From assembly GCA_028564925.1 (NCBI GenBank), contig CM053029.1:33425026-33489025 (forward strand): DNA of 64,000 nucleotides, given 5' to 3'. This DNA comes from Lithobates sylvaticus (Eukaryota; Chordata; Amphibia; Anura; Ranidae). Below the pieces are notes generated by a model. The model was given only the letters and a program-made list of their open reading frames with translations. It was not told the DNA's origin and ran no database searches. The translations under genes were made by a program, and so were the position numbers. Shown here in pieces: positions 44,351-56,110 of the stretch (the first letter of the stretch is position 1; every line of letters starts with the position of its first letter).

Positions 44351-45114
44351 ACCTCCCCCTTTAGCTGCGGCTGACCTAGTGCTGGCCTGCAGCTCATCTC
44401 CTTCAGCTGGCCTTCCCCTGACCTGCTTCATATGGGTTTTGCAATGCTATGGACTTAAAATACAAAACCCGTCCGACGTGAAGAGAAGCCCATCTACACA
44501 GGTCCTTAAAAAGACTGAAAACTGCTTTAGAAATGACTTTTACCATGTAAGAGTATAAATGGGATTTCAGTGATTGGATTACATCTACAGAGCCGGGAAC
44601 TGTGAGGGAGAGGTTTGGTCTTTGGAGACCCTATGAGGTATAAGAATCCAGCTGGGACTACATCGTCCGGGTTTTGGGGTAAGATTGTCGCAAGTCAACG
44701 TTAATACATCTCAAAGAAAAGTGATCTCAGACCGACACCAAACTGATTTCACAAGTAAGCCATTTTTCTGCATCTGACTTGCTTCCAAGCCTTGGTGCCC
44801 ACATAAACCTCCAATCATTAGAGCCCGACACGTCCTTCCATACAACACAGAGAAGCAGTCACCTCATTCCACCCAGAACTTCCAATCCTACAAAGTCCAA
44901 TAAACGTTCTCTCAACTTCACTGAGAGACCAAACCCAACGAGAGCCTCCGAGATGAGGATTGTGTACTCAGATAAGAGCGTGCACCCTATTCCATACCGC
45001 TGTCCGGGAGGTCACTGTAGTGGAAGGTCCTTATATCTTCACTTCTCAGGTCAAGTAAGGGCCCCTTGCTGGTATTACTTTCCAGCAGAGGTCAGTCAGT
45101 TAGGGGTTTAATGC
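44351..45114. other. Intronic sequence, nothing recognised
   Basis: Unique-looking after the last decayed satellite monomers (to about 44430, plus a stray gtcaacgttaatacatctca at 44694). Confidence 0.45.
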
Positions 45115-45600
45115 TGGGGTCACCACTGCTTTGGGCGTCGGGGCTGCACCACCGTTTTGGGCGTCGGGGGTGCACCACCGTTTTGGGCGTCGGGGCTGCG
45201 GGGGGGGGGGGGGGGGGGGGGCACCACCGTTTTGGGCGTCGCGGCTGCGGGGGGGCACCACCGTTTTGGGCGTCGGGGCTGCGGGGGTGGGGGGGGGGGG
45301 GGGGTCACCACTGTTTTGGGCGTCGGGGCTGCGGGGGGGTCACCACTGTTTTGGGCGTCGGGGCTGCTGGGGGTCACCACTGTTTTGGGCGTCGGGGCTG
45401 GGGCAGGGGGGGTCACCACTGTTTTGGGCGGCGGGGCTGGGGGGGGGGGGGGGTCACCACTATTTTGGGCGGCGGGGCTGGGTCACCACTGTTTTGGGCA
45501 TCGGGGCTGGGGCGGGGGGGTCACCACTGTTTTGGGCAGCGGGGCTGGGGGGGGGGGGGGGGGTCACCACTGTTTTGGGCGGCGGGGCTGGGGTCTGGGT
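45115..45600. repeat. G-rich minisatellite (gtcaccactgttttgggcgtcg)
   Basis: About 14 units of gtcaccactgttttgggcgt + cggggctg separated by G-runs of 5-22. The plus-strand frames of Gly, Trp and Leu are spurious. On the transcribed LRCH strand it would be C-rich RNA. Confidence 0.93.
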
Positions 45601-45789
45601 CACTGTATGTACCAGGCCAGTCAATGGCAGAGGGTCAGGGGGCTCTGAATCTCACCCACTCAGGTCAGGTGGGTTGGGTGATGGCCCCGTCCTCTCTCAG
45701 GTCTGGGGTCTCTGTATCTCACCTGCTGGGGACAGGTCATAGCTCTTTTGGGTCTTGGCTATTGATCATTCAGTAGGGGGGGGGGGGTG
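45601..45789. other. Short unique spacer between two arrays
   Basis: ctcacccactcaggtcaggt and ctcacctgctggggacaggt resemble each other and the exon 1 donor region (ctcacccgctcgggtcaggt at 47476), suggesting old partial duplications of that donor sequence. Confidence 0.4.
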
Positions 45790-47430
45790 GTTAGTATTGG
45801 GGTCACACACCGATACAAATCCAGTAGTAGGGGTCACGCACTCCTACCGAGTCAGGACTGGGGTCACACATTGACATGAGCATGTGACCCCAATACTGAC
45901 AACATACGAGTTCTGTACTGGGGTCACACATTGATATGGATTCAGTATTGGGGTCACACATATATGGGGCCAGTACTGGGGTCACACATTAATGTGGATT
46001 CAACAATGGTGGGGGGGGGGGTCACACATTGATATGGGTTCAGTATTGGGGGTCACACATTGATATGGGTTCAGTATTGGGGGCCACACATATATGGGGC
46101 CAGTACTGGGGTCATGTGGAGTCAACAATGAGGTGGGGGGGGGGTCACACATTGATATGAGTGTGTGTGACCCCAATACTGATCCCATATTAATGCATGA
46201 ACCCATATGGTTGACCCCCCCCCAGTAATGACCGCATATGAGTGTGTGATCCAAATACTGAACCCATATTAGGGTGACACACTGGTTTGGGGGGGGTTCC
46301 CACAAGGATATTGATGTCAGTATTGGGGGGTCACGCACTCATATGGGTCAATATTAGGGGGTCATACATCCAAACTGTGTGTATTGTGGGGGGGGGGGAG
46401 GGTGTCACGCACATCTATAGGGTCAGAATCAGGGTGAAACACTAATACTGGGGTCACACACTGGTTTAGGGGGGGGTCACACAATGATATTGTCAGTATT
46501 GGCATCTCTCACTCATATAGGGGTCAATATTGGGGCAACACACTGTTTTGGGGTCAATGATGGGGGTCACACAAGAATATGGTTGTCAGTATTGGGGACA
46601 CACAGTGATACTGGGGTTGACACACTGGTTTGGGGATCATACAATGGCTTGGGAGTCACACAATGATATGGGAGTCAATATTGGGGTCACACTGGCTTGG
46701 GAGTCACACGATATGGGGTCCAATTTAGGGGTCATAGACTGGCTTGGGGTCACATATATTGATATTAGGGGGGGGGTCACACAATGAAATGGGGGGGGGG
46801 GGGGGGGGGGTCAATATTTGGGTCATACAATGATATGGGGGTAAAACAATGATATGGGGGTCGCACATTGGTTTGGGGTCACAATGAAGAGGGGGTCAAT
46901 ATTGGGGGGTCACACAATGATATGGGGTCCAATATTGGGGGTCACACAATGATATGGGGTCCAATATTGGGGTCACACATTGGTTTGGGGTCACACAATG
47001 ATATGGGGGGTCACACAATGATATGGGGTCCAATATTAGGGTCACACATTGGTTTGGGGTCAATATTGGGGGTCACACAATGATATGGGGGTCAATATTG
47101 GGGGGGGTCACACGATATGGGGTCCAATATTGGGGTCACACATTGGTTTGGGGTCAATATTGGAGTCACACAATGAAGAGGGGGTCAATATTGGGGTCAC
47201 AATGATATGGGGGTCACACAGTGATATGGGGGTCAATATTGGGGTCACACAGTGATATGGGGGTCAATATTGGGGTCACACAGTGATATGGGGGTCAATA
47301 TTGGGGTCACACAGTGATATGGGGGTCAATATTGGGGTCACACATTGGTTTGGGGTCAATATTGGGGTCACACTGAAGAGGGGGTCAATATTGGGGGTCA
47401 CACATTGGTTTGGGGTCAATATTAGGGTGA
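45790..47430. repeat. Minisatellite (gggtcacacaatgatatggg), ~30-35 bp unit
   Basis: Some 45-50 units of gggtcacacaatgatatggg + ggtcaatattg, much diverged at the left (cattgatatgggttcagtat) and very regular at 46900..47400. It is G-rich with several long G-runs and ends only about 50 bp from the exon 1 donor. Confidence 0.93.
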
Positions 47431-47480
47431 TACCCTGAGATTAGGGTGACACACACACACAGTGCGTATTGTTATCTCAC

Positions 47481-47679
47481 CCGCTCGGGTCAGGTCGGTG
47501 AGGTCGTAGCTCCGCCCCCTCTCGGGTATACTCCTCAGTCTCCTCCCGCTCAGGTTGAGCTCTCCGGTCCGGGCCGCCTCCTCCAGGGCTCTCTCGGCGC
47601 TCCTCCTCCCCCCTCCCGGCCGGTGTAGATCGCTCTCTCCCTCTCCGCCGCCTTCCTCCTCATCGCTCCCCGCCGCCAT
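47481..47679 (-). CDS. lrch4: LRCH-family gene, exon 1 with start codon
   Basis: Encodes 66 residues plus one base. It opens MAAGSDEEEGGGEGES (acidic, Gly-rich), then GGGRRSAERALEEAARTGEL, NLSGRRLRSIPERGRSYDLT and DLTRA, the LRCH N-terminal signature just before the first full LRR. The donor is GCGG|gtgagat, phase 1, which completes Asp with exon 2. The start was chosen because the acidic opening directly precedes the family block; the frame stays open upstream to a Met at about 47892, so a longer start is possible but looks like 5' leader. RSYDL.D.T.A fits LRCH4 best. No damage was seen. Confidence 0.92.
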
Positions 47680-47960
47680 TGAGAGCGGAATGAGCCGGGA
47701 CCGCACCGCTGCCAGGCAACAGCCAGTCACAGCGCGCCCTCCAACCCCCAACCAACCAGCGCCCGAGGCATAAGTGAGCGACGAAGGTAGGGGGCGCCGG
47801 CCAGCCAATCCGCGCCGGCCTTCCCCAATCTCCGCCCTTACCCTAGCGGACTGTAAAAAAAACAGCCCGCCCTCCCTTGCCTTATAAACCAATCAGGTGC
47901 ATGCCAACTTCCAGCCACGCCTTCTCTGTCACTAACGGAACTGAGTGGTACCATGGATTA
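47680..47960 (-). promoter_or_regulatory. GC-rich 5' leader/promoter region of the LRCH gene
   Basis: CpG-rich sequence (gcgcgccctcc, ggcgccggccagccaatccg) covers exon 1 and its upstream flank. CCAAT-like boxes occur: gccaatccg at about 47803, accaatcag at 47889 and gccaatcag at 48020. There is no clear TATA box. A CpG-island-type promoter is inferred; the transcription start is not located. Confidence 0.5.
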
Positions 47961-48365
47961 AACCTGAGATACAAGCCACGCCCTCCTGAACAGATTTACA
48001 GTGATTGAGAGCTCGGGCAGCCAATCAGATGATAGAAAAGCTCCCAGCTGGGCACAGGAGAGGAGAGAAGTGATACAATGTCACTCCTTATCATAATATT
48101 ATCATCCCCATCGCATTGTGCGGCTCACTGCTGCCATCTACTGACCCTTCCTAGACTTACACTGATCAGCATAGCATCCCACACGGCACAGGGCTGTCCA
48201 TTCACATTTAAAGGGCAAATACACCCCAAAATAATATTTCACTTATGGGTGGAGCCTGATGGGCGGAGTCACCAACACAAATACACGTCGCATTTGCAGT
48301 GCCATTCATTGTTTATGTGTGAAAAACAAAAGAGCAACAAACGCAGCAAAAAGCTACTTTCATTT
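47961..48365. other. Upstream intergenic sequence
   Basis: Unique-looking flank of the gene; nothing further recognised before the T-rich satellite. Confidence 0.4.
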
Positions 48366-48475
48366 TTTGTATACTTTCTCTTTTTGTTTGTTTACCTTCT
48401 TACTCCTTTCTTATTTTTTATTTTTTCACATTCTTTTTTATTTTCATTTTTATTGTGTTCCTTATACTTTTTCTC

Positions 48476-48512
<37 letters not shown>

Positions 48513-48992
48513 TTACCTTATTATGAATTTCTATCCTTATTTCTAATTTATATTTTTTATTTTTCAGATTTTTTTTTTTTTATTGTGCACCTGTGTACTT
48601 TTTCTCTATTATTATTATTATTTTACCTTGTTGGGATTTTCTTTCTTTATTTATACTCTATATGTTTTATTTTTCACATTCTATTTTTATATTCATTGTG
48701 CGCCTTATACTTTTTTCTCCGTTATTATTATTATTTTTTTTTTTTTTACCTTATTATGATTTTCTATTCTTATAATAGAAAATTATATTCTTATAATTTA
48801 TATTTTTTTATTTTTCACATTTTATTTACATTTTTTATTGTGTACCTGTATACATTTTCTCTATTATTATTATTTATCTTATTATGATTTTCTATCCTTA
48901 TTTATAACTTAATTTTTTATTTTTCACATTCTATTTTCATTTTTTCATTTTTTTATTTTTATTGTGCACCTGTATACTTTTTCCCTATTATT

Positions 48993-49034
<42 letters not shown>

Positions 49035-49506
49035 TACTTTATTATGATTTATAATCCTTATTTATACTTTTTTATTCTTTATTTTTCACATTCTATTTTT
49101 ATTTTTATTGTGCACCTGTGTACTTTTTCTCTATTATTATTATTATTATTATTATTATTTTACCTTATTGGGATTTTCTTTTCTTATTTATACTCTATAT
49201 GTTTTATTTTTCACATTCTATTTGTATTTTCATTGTGCACCTTATACTTTTTTCTCCGTTATTATTATTATTATTATTTGTTTTTACCTTATTATGATTT
49301 TCTATTCTTGTTTATAATTTATATTTTTTTATTTTTCACATTCTATTTAAATTTTTTATTGTGTACCTGTATACATTTTGTCTATTATTATTATTATTTA
49401 TCTTATTATGATTTTCTATCCTTATTTATAACTTCATTTTTTATTTTTCACATTCTATTTTCATTTTTTTTATTTTTATTGTGCACCTGTATACTTTTCC
49501 CCTATT

Positions 49507-49550
<44 letters not shown>

Positions 49551-50024
49551 TTACTTTATTATGATTTATAATCCGTATTTATACTTTTTTATTCTTTATT
49601 TTTCACATTCTATTTTTATTTTTATTGTGCACCTGTGTACTTTTTCTCTATTATTATTATTATTATTATTATTATTTTACCTTATTGGGATTTTCTTTCC
49701 TTATTTATACTCTATATGTTTTATTTTTCACATTCTATTTGTATTTTCATTGTGCACCTTATACTTTTTTCTCCGTTATTATTATTATTATTATTTTTTT
49801 TACCTTATTATGATTTTCTATTCTTGTTTATAATTTATATATATTTTTTCACATTCTATTTTAATTTTTTATTGTGTACCTGTATACATTTTGTCTATTA
49901 TTATTATTATTTATCTTATTATGATTTTCTATCCTTATTTATAACTTCATTTTTTATTTTTCACATTCTATTTTCATTTTTTTAATTTTATTGTGCACCT
50001 GTATACTTTTTCCCTATTATTATT

Positions 50025-50060
<36 letters not shown>

Positions 50061-50760
50061 TACTTTATTATGATTTATAATCCTTATTTATACTTTTTTA
50101 TTCTTTATTTTTTCACATTCTATTTTTATTTTTATTGTGCACCTGTACAATTTTTCTCTATTATTATAATTATTATTATTTTACCTTATTGGGATTTTCT
50201 TTCCTTATTTATACTCTATATGTTTTATTTTTCACATTCTATTTTTATTTTCATTATGCACCTTATACTTTTTTCTGCGTTATTATTATTATTATTTTTT
50301 TTTACCTTATTATGATTTTCTATTCTTGTTTATAATTTATATTTTTTTATTTTTTACATTTTTTATTGTGTACCTGTATACATTTTGTCTATTATTATTT
50401 ATCTTATTATGATTTTCTATCCTTATTTATAACTTCATTTTTTATTTTTCACATTCTATTTTCATTTTTTTATTTTTATTGTGCACCTGTATACTTTTTC
50501 CCTATTATTATTATTATTATTATTATTTACTTTATTATGATTTATAATCCTTATTTATACTTTTTTATTCTTTATTTTTCACATTCTATTTTTATTTTTA
50601 TTGTGCACCTGTACACTTTTTCTCGATTATTATTATCACTATTATTATTATTATTCATTTATACATTTTTAAAATTTTCTATCCTTATTTATACTTTATA
50701 TTTTTTATTTTTCACATTCTTTTTTTTTATTTTAATTTTGCATCTTCATTATTTTCCACC
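48366..50760. repeat. T/A-rich satellite with ~515-bp higher-order unit
   Basis: Monomers of about 100 bp share ttttatttttcacattctat, attgtgcacctgtatacttt, (tta)n and ccttattatgattttctat. Five distinguishable monomers form a super-unit: the marker gtgcacctgtgtactttttc recurs at about 48592, 49111, 49628, 50138 and 50602. One monomer always carries aataataat turning to attattatt. Phe/Tyr/Ile-rich frames are artefacts. Confidence 0.9.
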
Positions 50761-50793
50761 AACCTTTTTCCTATTTTTGCTATTTCCATTAAA

Positions 50794-51015
50794 GCCCTTT
50801 CACACTGGGGCAGTGCGGGCGTCGGCGTTCAAACTGCGTTTTTTTTAGCGCCGCTTTACCATCGTTTTATGCAGCGGTATTCGGCCGCTAGCTGGGTGGT
50901 TTTACCCCCCTGCTAGTGGCTGAGAAAGAGTTAAAACCCCCACAAAGCCGGTGCAATGCCGGTGGTCTAGCCGCGCTGCTCCATTCATTTCAATGGGCTG
51001 GAGCGGTGAAGGAGT
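50794..51015. mobile_element. aaagccctttcacactggg MITE-like piece
   Basis: The tip ccctttcacactggggcagt and the core gcgccgctttaccatcg, cattcatttcaatgggctgg resemble the GCGCC-rich MITE inside the hAT at 41480. The right end is not found. Confidence 0.5.
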
Positions 51016-51129
51016 ACAACACTACACTAGTACAATCCTTTTCTGAAAAATAAATAAATAAATATATTTAATTTATTTTCTCCTTATCTTTTTTTTTTTT
51101 TTATCCTTTTATTTTACAATTTTCTTGAT

Positions 51130-52462
51130 TTTTTTTATAAACATTGATCAGACGGAAGATAGAGATCAACAATGTAACATTGTTTATAAACATTGTTCAG
51201 ACAGGAGACATAGAGCTACAAAGTAACAGTGTTTATAAACATTGTTCAGACAGGTGATAGAGAGATACAAAGTATTTTTTTTTATAAATATAGAGTTAAA
51301 GAGCTAAAAAATAACATTGTTTATAAACATTGTTCTGACAGAAGATAGAGATCAACAATGTAACATTGTTTATAAACATTGTTCAGACAGGAGACATAGA
51401 GATACAAAGTCATTTTTTTATAAATATAGAGTTAGAGAGCTAAAAAAATAACATTGTTTATGAACATTGTTCTGATAGGAGATAGAGATCAACAATGTAA
51501 CATTGTTTATAAACATTGTTCAGACAGGAGACATAGAGCTGCAAAGTAACAGTGTTTATAAACATTGTTCAGACAGGAGATAGAGATCAACAATGTAACA
51601 TTGTTTATAAACATTGTTCAGACAGGAGACATAGAGATACAAAGTCATTTTTTTATAAATATAGAGTTAGAGAGCTAAAAAAATAACATTGTTTATAAAC
51701 ATTGTTCTGATAGGAGATAGAGATCAACAATGTAACATTGTTTATAAACATTGTTCAGACAGGAGACATAGAGCTGCAAAGTAACAGTGTTTATAAACAT
51801 TGTTCTGACAGGAGATAGAGATCAACAATGTAACATTGTTTATAAACATTGTTCAGACAGGAGACAGAGATACAAAGTCATTTTTTTTATAAATATAGAG
51901 TTAGAGAGCTAAAAAAATAACATTGTTTATAAACATTGTTCTGATAGGAGATAGAGATCAACAATGTAACATTGTTTATAAACATTGTTCAGACAGGAGA
52001 CATAGAGCTGCAAAGTAACAGTGTTTATAAACATTGTTCAGACAGGAGATAGAGATCAACAATGTAACATTGTTTATAAACATTGTTCAGACAGGAGACA
52101 TAGAGATACAAAGTCATTTTTTTTATAAATATAGAGTTAGAGAGCTAAAAAAATAACATTGTTTATAAACATTGTTCTGATAGGAGATAGAGATCAACAA
52201 TGTAACATTGTTTATAAACATTGTTCAGACAGGAGACATAGCGCTGCAAAGTAACAGTGTTTATAAACATTGTTCAGACAGGAGACATAGAGATACAAAG
52301 TAACAGTGTTTATAAACATTGTTCAGACAGGTGATAGAGAGATACAAAGTAATATTGTTTATTAACATTGTTCAGACAGGAGATAGAGATATACAAAGTA
52401 ACATTTTTTATAAACATTGTTCAGACAGGAGACAGAGAGATACAAAGTAACATTGTTTATAA
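51130..52462. repeat. 47-bp satellite with 235-bp higher-order unit, part 1
   Basis: Monomer aacattgtttataaacattg + ttcagacaggagatagagag + atacaaagt. The marker monomer ataaatatagagttagagag recurs at about 51420, 51655, 51889 and 52124, five monomers apart. The right end has only simple monomers. The array is split at 52463. Confidence 0.92.
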
Positions 52463-52590
52463 GTGTAAAACAGTGGGGTATATACCGCGCTAATGAAAAA
52501 GAAAATTTAAACTAATAGTTAAAATTTGCCAGCAATAACACCCGCACTTCCGGGGTCACGTGGGGCACGATGACGTCAGCACGTAGCTCC

Positions 52591-52630
52591 GCCCGACATG
52601 TTTAGTCATACGTGACGTCTTCCAGGGGCC
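52591..52630 (-). ncRNA. Hammerhead-like hairpin 6 (decayed)
   Basis: The minus strand reads gccc, CTGGAAG, acgtc-acgtat-gact, AAAC, atgtc, gggc. Stem I gccc/gggc pairs fully and stem II has gtc/gac. Two bases of the CTGANGAAG box are missing. Confidence 0.4.
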
Positions 52631-52742
52631 CTGGAAGTGTGGGTGTTCGTTTGCAATTTTTATTTACGGCAAATTTTACATTTTAATACTTTTTTACGCT
52701 ACATTGGAGTCGTTTTTGAAGAAATAAATGAGCTGTGTTTAA

Positions 52743-53715
52743 CCGCTTCCCGACCGCCTCCTGTAGATATACGTCTACAGAATGGCACGGCTAGGCAAAA
52801 GCACGTATATATACGTCCCCTTTAATTGCCTAGCCGTGGACCGGGTCGGGAGCTCCGTGACCCCGGCCGCGGGACCAGCGGACCCGATCGCCGCTGGTGT
52901 CCCGCGATCGGGTTACGGAGCTGAAGAACGGGGAGAGGTCTATGTAAACGAACCTCTCCCCGCGCTTCCTACTCTGCCTGTCATTGATTGGCTGTTCCCT
53001 GTCATCGGGAAAGCCGATCAGTGACGTCAGACGTACAGCCACGCCCCCTAATGTAAAAAAAAAAACAACACGTCACACTAACTCCTCCCCGCCCCCTAGT
53101 GGTTAACTCCTTCACTGCCAGTGTCATTTACATAGGAATAAATGCATTTAAATAGCATTGATTTCTGTATAAATGACAATGGTCCCAAAAATGTGTTTAA
53201 AAATGTCCGATGTGTCCGCCATAATGTCGCAGTCACAATAAAAATCGCTGATCGCCGCCATTACTAGTGAAAAAAAAAAAATATTAATAAAAATGCTATA
53301 AAACTATCCCCTATTTTGTAAACGCTATAACTTCTGCGCAAACCAATCAATAATCGCTAATTGCGATTTTTTTTTTACCAAAAATATGTAGAAGAATACA
53401 TATCGGCCTAAACTGAGGAAAAAAAATGTGTTTTTATATATCTTTTTTGGGGATATTTATTATAGCAAAAAGTAAAAAATATTGCATTGTTTTCAAAATT
53501 TCGCTTTATTTTTGTTTATAACACAAAAAATAAAAACCACAGGGGCGATCAAATACCACCAAAAAAAAGCTTTATTTGTGGGGAAAAAAAGGACGCCAAT
53601 TTTGTTTGGGAGCCACGTCGCACGACCGCGCAATTGTCAGTTAAAGCAACGCAGTGCCGAATCGCAAAAAGGGGCCTGGTCCTTTGGCTGCCAATTGGTC
53701 CGGGGGTGAAAGTGG
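52743..53715 (+). mobile_element. TTAA-flanked MITE, copy 3
   Basis: TTAA at 52739..52742 and TCAA (one change) at 53716..53719; ends ccgcttcccgaccgcc and gggtgaaagtgg. It shares all core landmarks with copy 1. Confidence 0.78.
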
Positions 53716-54231
53716 TCAAACTATAAGACACTATTGGAGGCCTTCCTAATTTCCCTACACGCTCCGCTCCTGTGTGTGTCTCTGAGCACAGCGGACGGAA
53801 GGCCCCTGTCTGGAGTGAGGAGGACGGCTGGATCCGGTGGGGACCGGCGTTCCGGACTCATCCTAGACCCCGCAGATCTGCAGGCGCTGCTGACCTCGCT
53901 TCTAATAGGAGATCCTGTGCATCTGGTAAGAGTTTTCAATTCTTCCCATGTGTACCCCAAGGAAAGCTCCCTTCGGTGGCGGTGGATCATCTTGAACATC
54001 TTCCCATCTCTTTTCTAATCCCTTTTCATCTTCGGATTGGATTTTCACATTACCCCTTGTGGGCTTTGCATGCATACATGTTTACATTAATTATGCGATT
54101 TTGAGTCATTTAGATGACTTCATGTGGACTCTTTATACACATATCTACACTGTCATCTATTCAATTTCAGAATTATTCATTTGCGCTTATGTCTACTATT
54201 AATATTCACGTAAGGTTTTTCAGGCTTTAAA

Positions 54232-54890
54232 CATTGTTTATAAACATTGTTCAGACAGGAGATAGAGAGATACAAAGTATCATTCTTTATAAACATTGTT
54301 CAGACAGGAGATAGAGAGATACAAAGTAACATTGTTGATAAATATTGTTTAGACGGGAGATAGAGAGATACAAAGTAACATTGTTGATAAACATTGTTCA
54401 GACAGGAGATAGAGAGATACAAAGTAAGATTCTTTATAAACATTGTTCAGACCGGAGATAGAGAGATACAAAGTAAGATTGTTGATAAACATTGTTCAGA
54501 CCGGAGATAGAGAGATACAAAGTAAGATTCTTTATAAACATTGTTCAGACAGGAGATAGAGAGATACAAAGTAACATTGTTTATAAACATTGATCAGACA
54601 GGAGATAGAGATACAAAGTAACATTGTTTATAAACATTGTTCAAATGGGAGAAATAGACATACAAAGTATCATTCTTTATGAACATTGTTCAGACTGGAG
54701 ATAGAGAGATACAAAGTAACATTGTTCATAAACATTGTTCAGACAGATGATAGAGAGATACAAAGTAACATTGTTCATAAACATTGTTCAGACTGGAGAT
54801 AGAGAGATACAAAGTAACATTTTTATAAACATTGTTCAGACAGGAGATAGAGAGATACAAAGTAACATTGTTTATAAACATTGATCATTA
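54232..54890. repeat. 47-bp satellite, part 2
   Basis: About 13 simple monomers (aacattgttcagacaggaga + tagagagatacaaagtaa) with no higher-order pattern, the far flank of the composite insertion. Confidence 0.9.
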
Positions 54891-55442
54891 TTATTATTAT
54901 TAACCCTTAGTTTACCATAATCAGCTGTAATGAACTCCTTCTTCCCCTTCTTCCCTTGTTCTGTTCCTGATAGGAGGGGGTCCTTGTGGGCTGTGGGCGT
55001 GACCCCTCTGATGAGATGTAAGGAGAGATTCTGATCTGATCCTGGAGGACCACAAGAGGGATCGGTCCATATAGGGATCTGGATAGGATCTTTATATCTC
55101 CCTATAGAAGAGGGGTACTCGGGGGGGGGGGGGGGCTGTGGAGATGTAGGTGAGAGTGGGTTGTTATTCCTTTCAATAACACTGAGCTCACTATCGCCCC
55201 CTCTATGCCTTGTGGCCAGTATATGGTAATGCAGAACCTTTACATTGTGTACAATTCTGTGGATTGTTCCATTGAGGACCCCTCTCTATACCTTCACACT
55301 GAGGTATTTTTGTATTGAGGCAAAACTTTTATTTTTAGTTTTTGATAGAGTGGAGAGAGATTAGAACCCCAGTCAGTTTTTATTGCTGTCTGTGCCCCCC
55401 CCCCCATTAGGGAGATCTCCCCTCTCTATTTGTCCTCTATAC
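54891..55442. other. Intergenic sequence, nothing recognised
   Basis: Unique-looking, with a G-run at 55119..55135 and a C-run at about 55396..55405. Confidence 0.4.
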
Positions 55443-55845
55443 CAGTGGTCTCCAAACTGCGGCCAGGGGGCCAGATGCGGCCCTTTGCTTGCTGTTATCT
55501 GGCCCTTGGGGCACTATTTCATACACTGATACTAACAGTGGGGCATTATCTCTCCCAATGACTAGGTCCAATTTTTACCAAAGACGCCAATGATGGGGCC
55601 CAATTCATCCCAATGACACCAATGATGGGGCCCAATGCCTGCCTATGACACAAATGATGGGGCACTATTATTTCCAATGACACCAACAATGCGGCACTAT
55701 TCCTTCCACTGACACCAAAGATGAGGCATTGTTTTTTTCCCACTGACATCAGGACCTTTTATATGCCCAATGAGCACAGTCCGGCCCCTCTAATGTCTGA
55801 AGGACCGTAAACTGGCCCTTTGTTTCGAAGGTTTGGAGACCCCTG
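55443..55845. mobile_element. hAT-type element (CAGTGGTCTCCAAACTGCGG)
   Basis: Ends cagtggtctccaaactgcgg and aggtttggagacccctg. A perfect 8-bp duplication CTCTATAC lies at 55435..55442 and 55846..55853. The middle is filled with (aatgacaccaatgatgggg)-like repeats. Non-autonomous. Confidence 0.88.
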
Positions 55846-56110
55846 CTCTATACCATTATCATTGACAGTGAAAGTAAAAGAAAATCCCACATTTTCGGGT
55901 TGTCCCCAGAACTGGAATAGAGGGGGAAATCTTCCAATGGGGACACTAGTTCTGGTGACAACCCTCACTTCGCGGGGATTTCCTCTTACTTCCTGTTTAG
56001 CTAGGAGACAGGAAGTGAAAGGAAATCTCCCCAAAATGGGGACACAGATTGCAAAAAGGAAAAACTGACAGAGGTTATAACCCTCCTTTACTCTAAAAGT
56101 TATACTTTAA

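Larger units (their letters stand above)
52463..54231. mobile_element. Composite insertion into the 47-bp satellite
   Basis: The left part (gtgtaaaacagtggggtata...) holds hairpin 6. A TTAA-flanked MITE fills 52743..53715. The right part (ctataagacactattggagg ... aaggtttttcaggcttta) is unassigned. The satellite resumes at 54232. The outer element is probably a retroelement fragment because of its hairpin; no coding was recognised. Confidence 0.5.

Noticed and set aside
45066-45776. Gly/Trp-rich plus frames of up to 236 codons
   Set aside because: They are produced by the gtcaccactgttttgggcg minisatellite with G-runs.
48078-50848. Long Phe/Tyr/Ile-rich frames that look like membrane proteins
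   Set aside because: They are translations of a T/A-rich satellite; the hydrophobicity comes from (TTA)n and T-runs.
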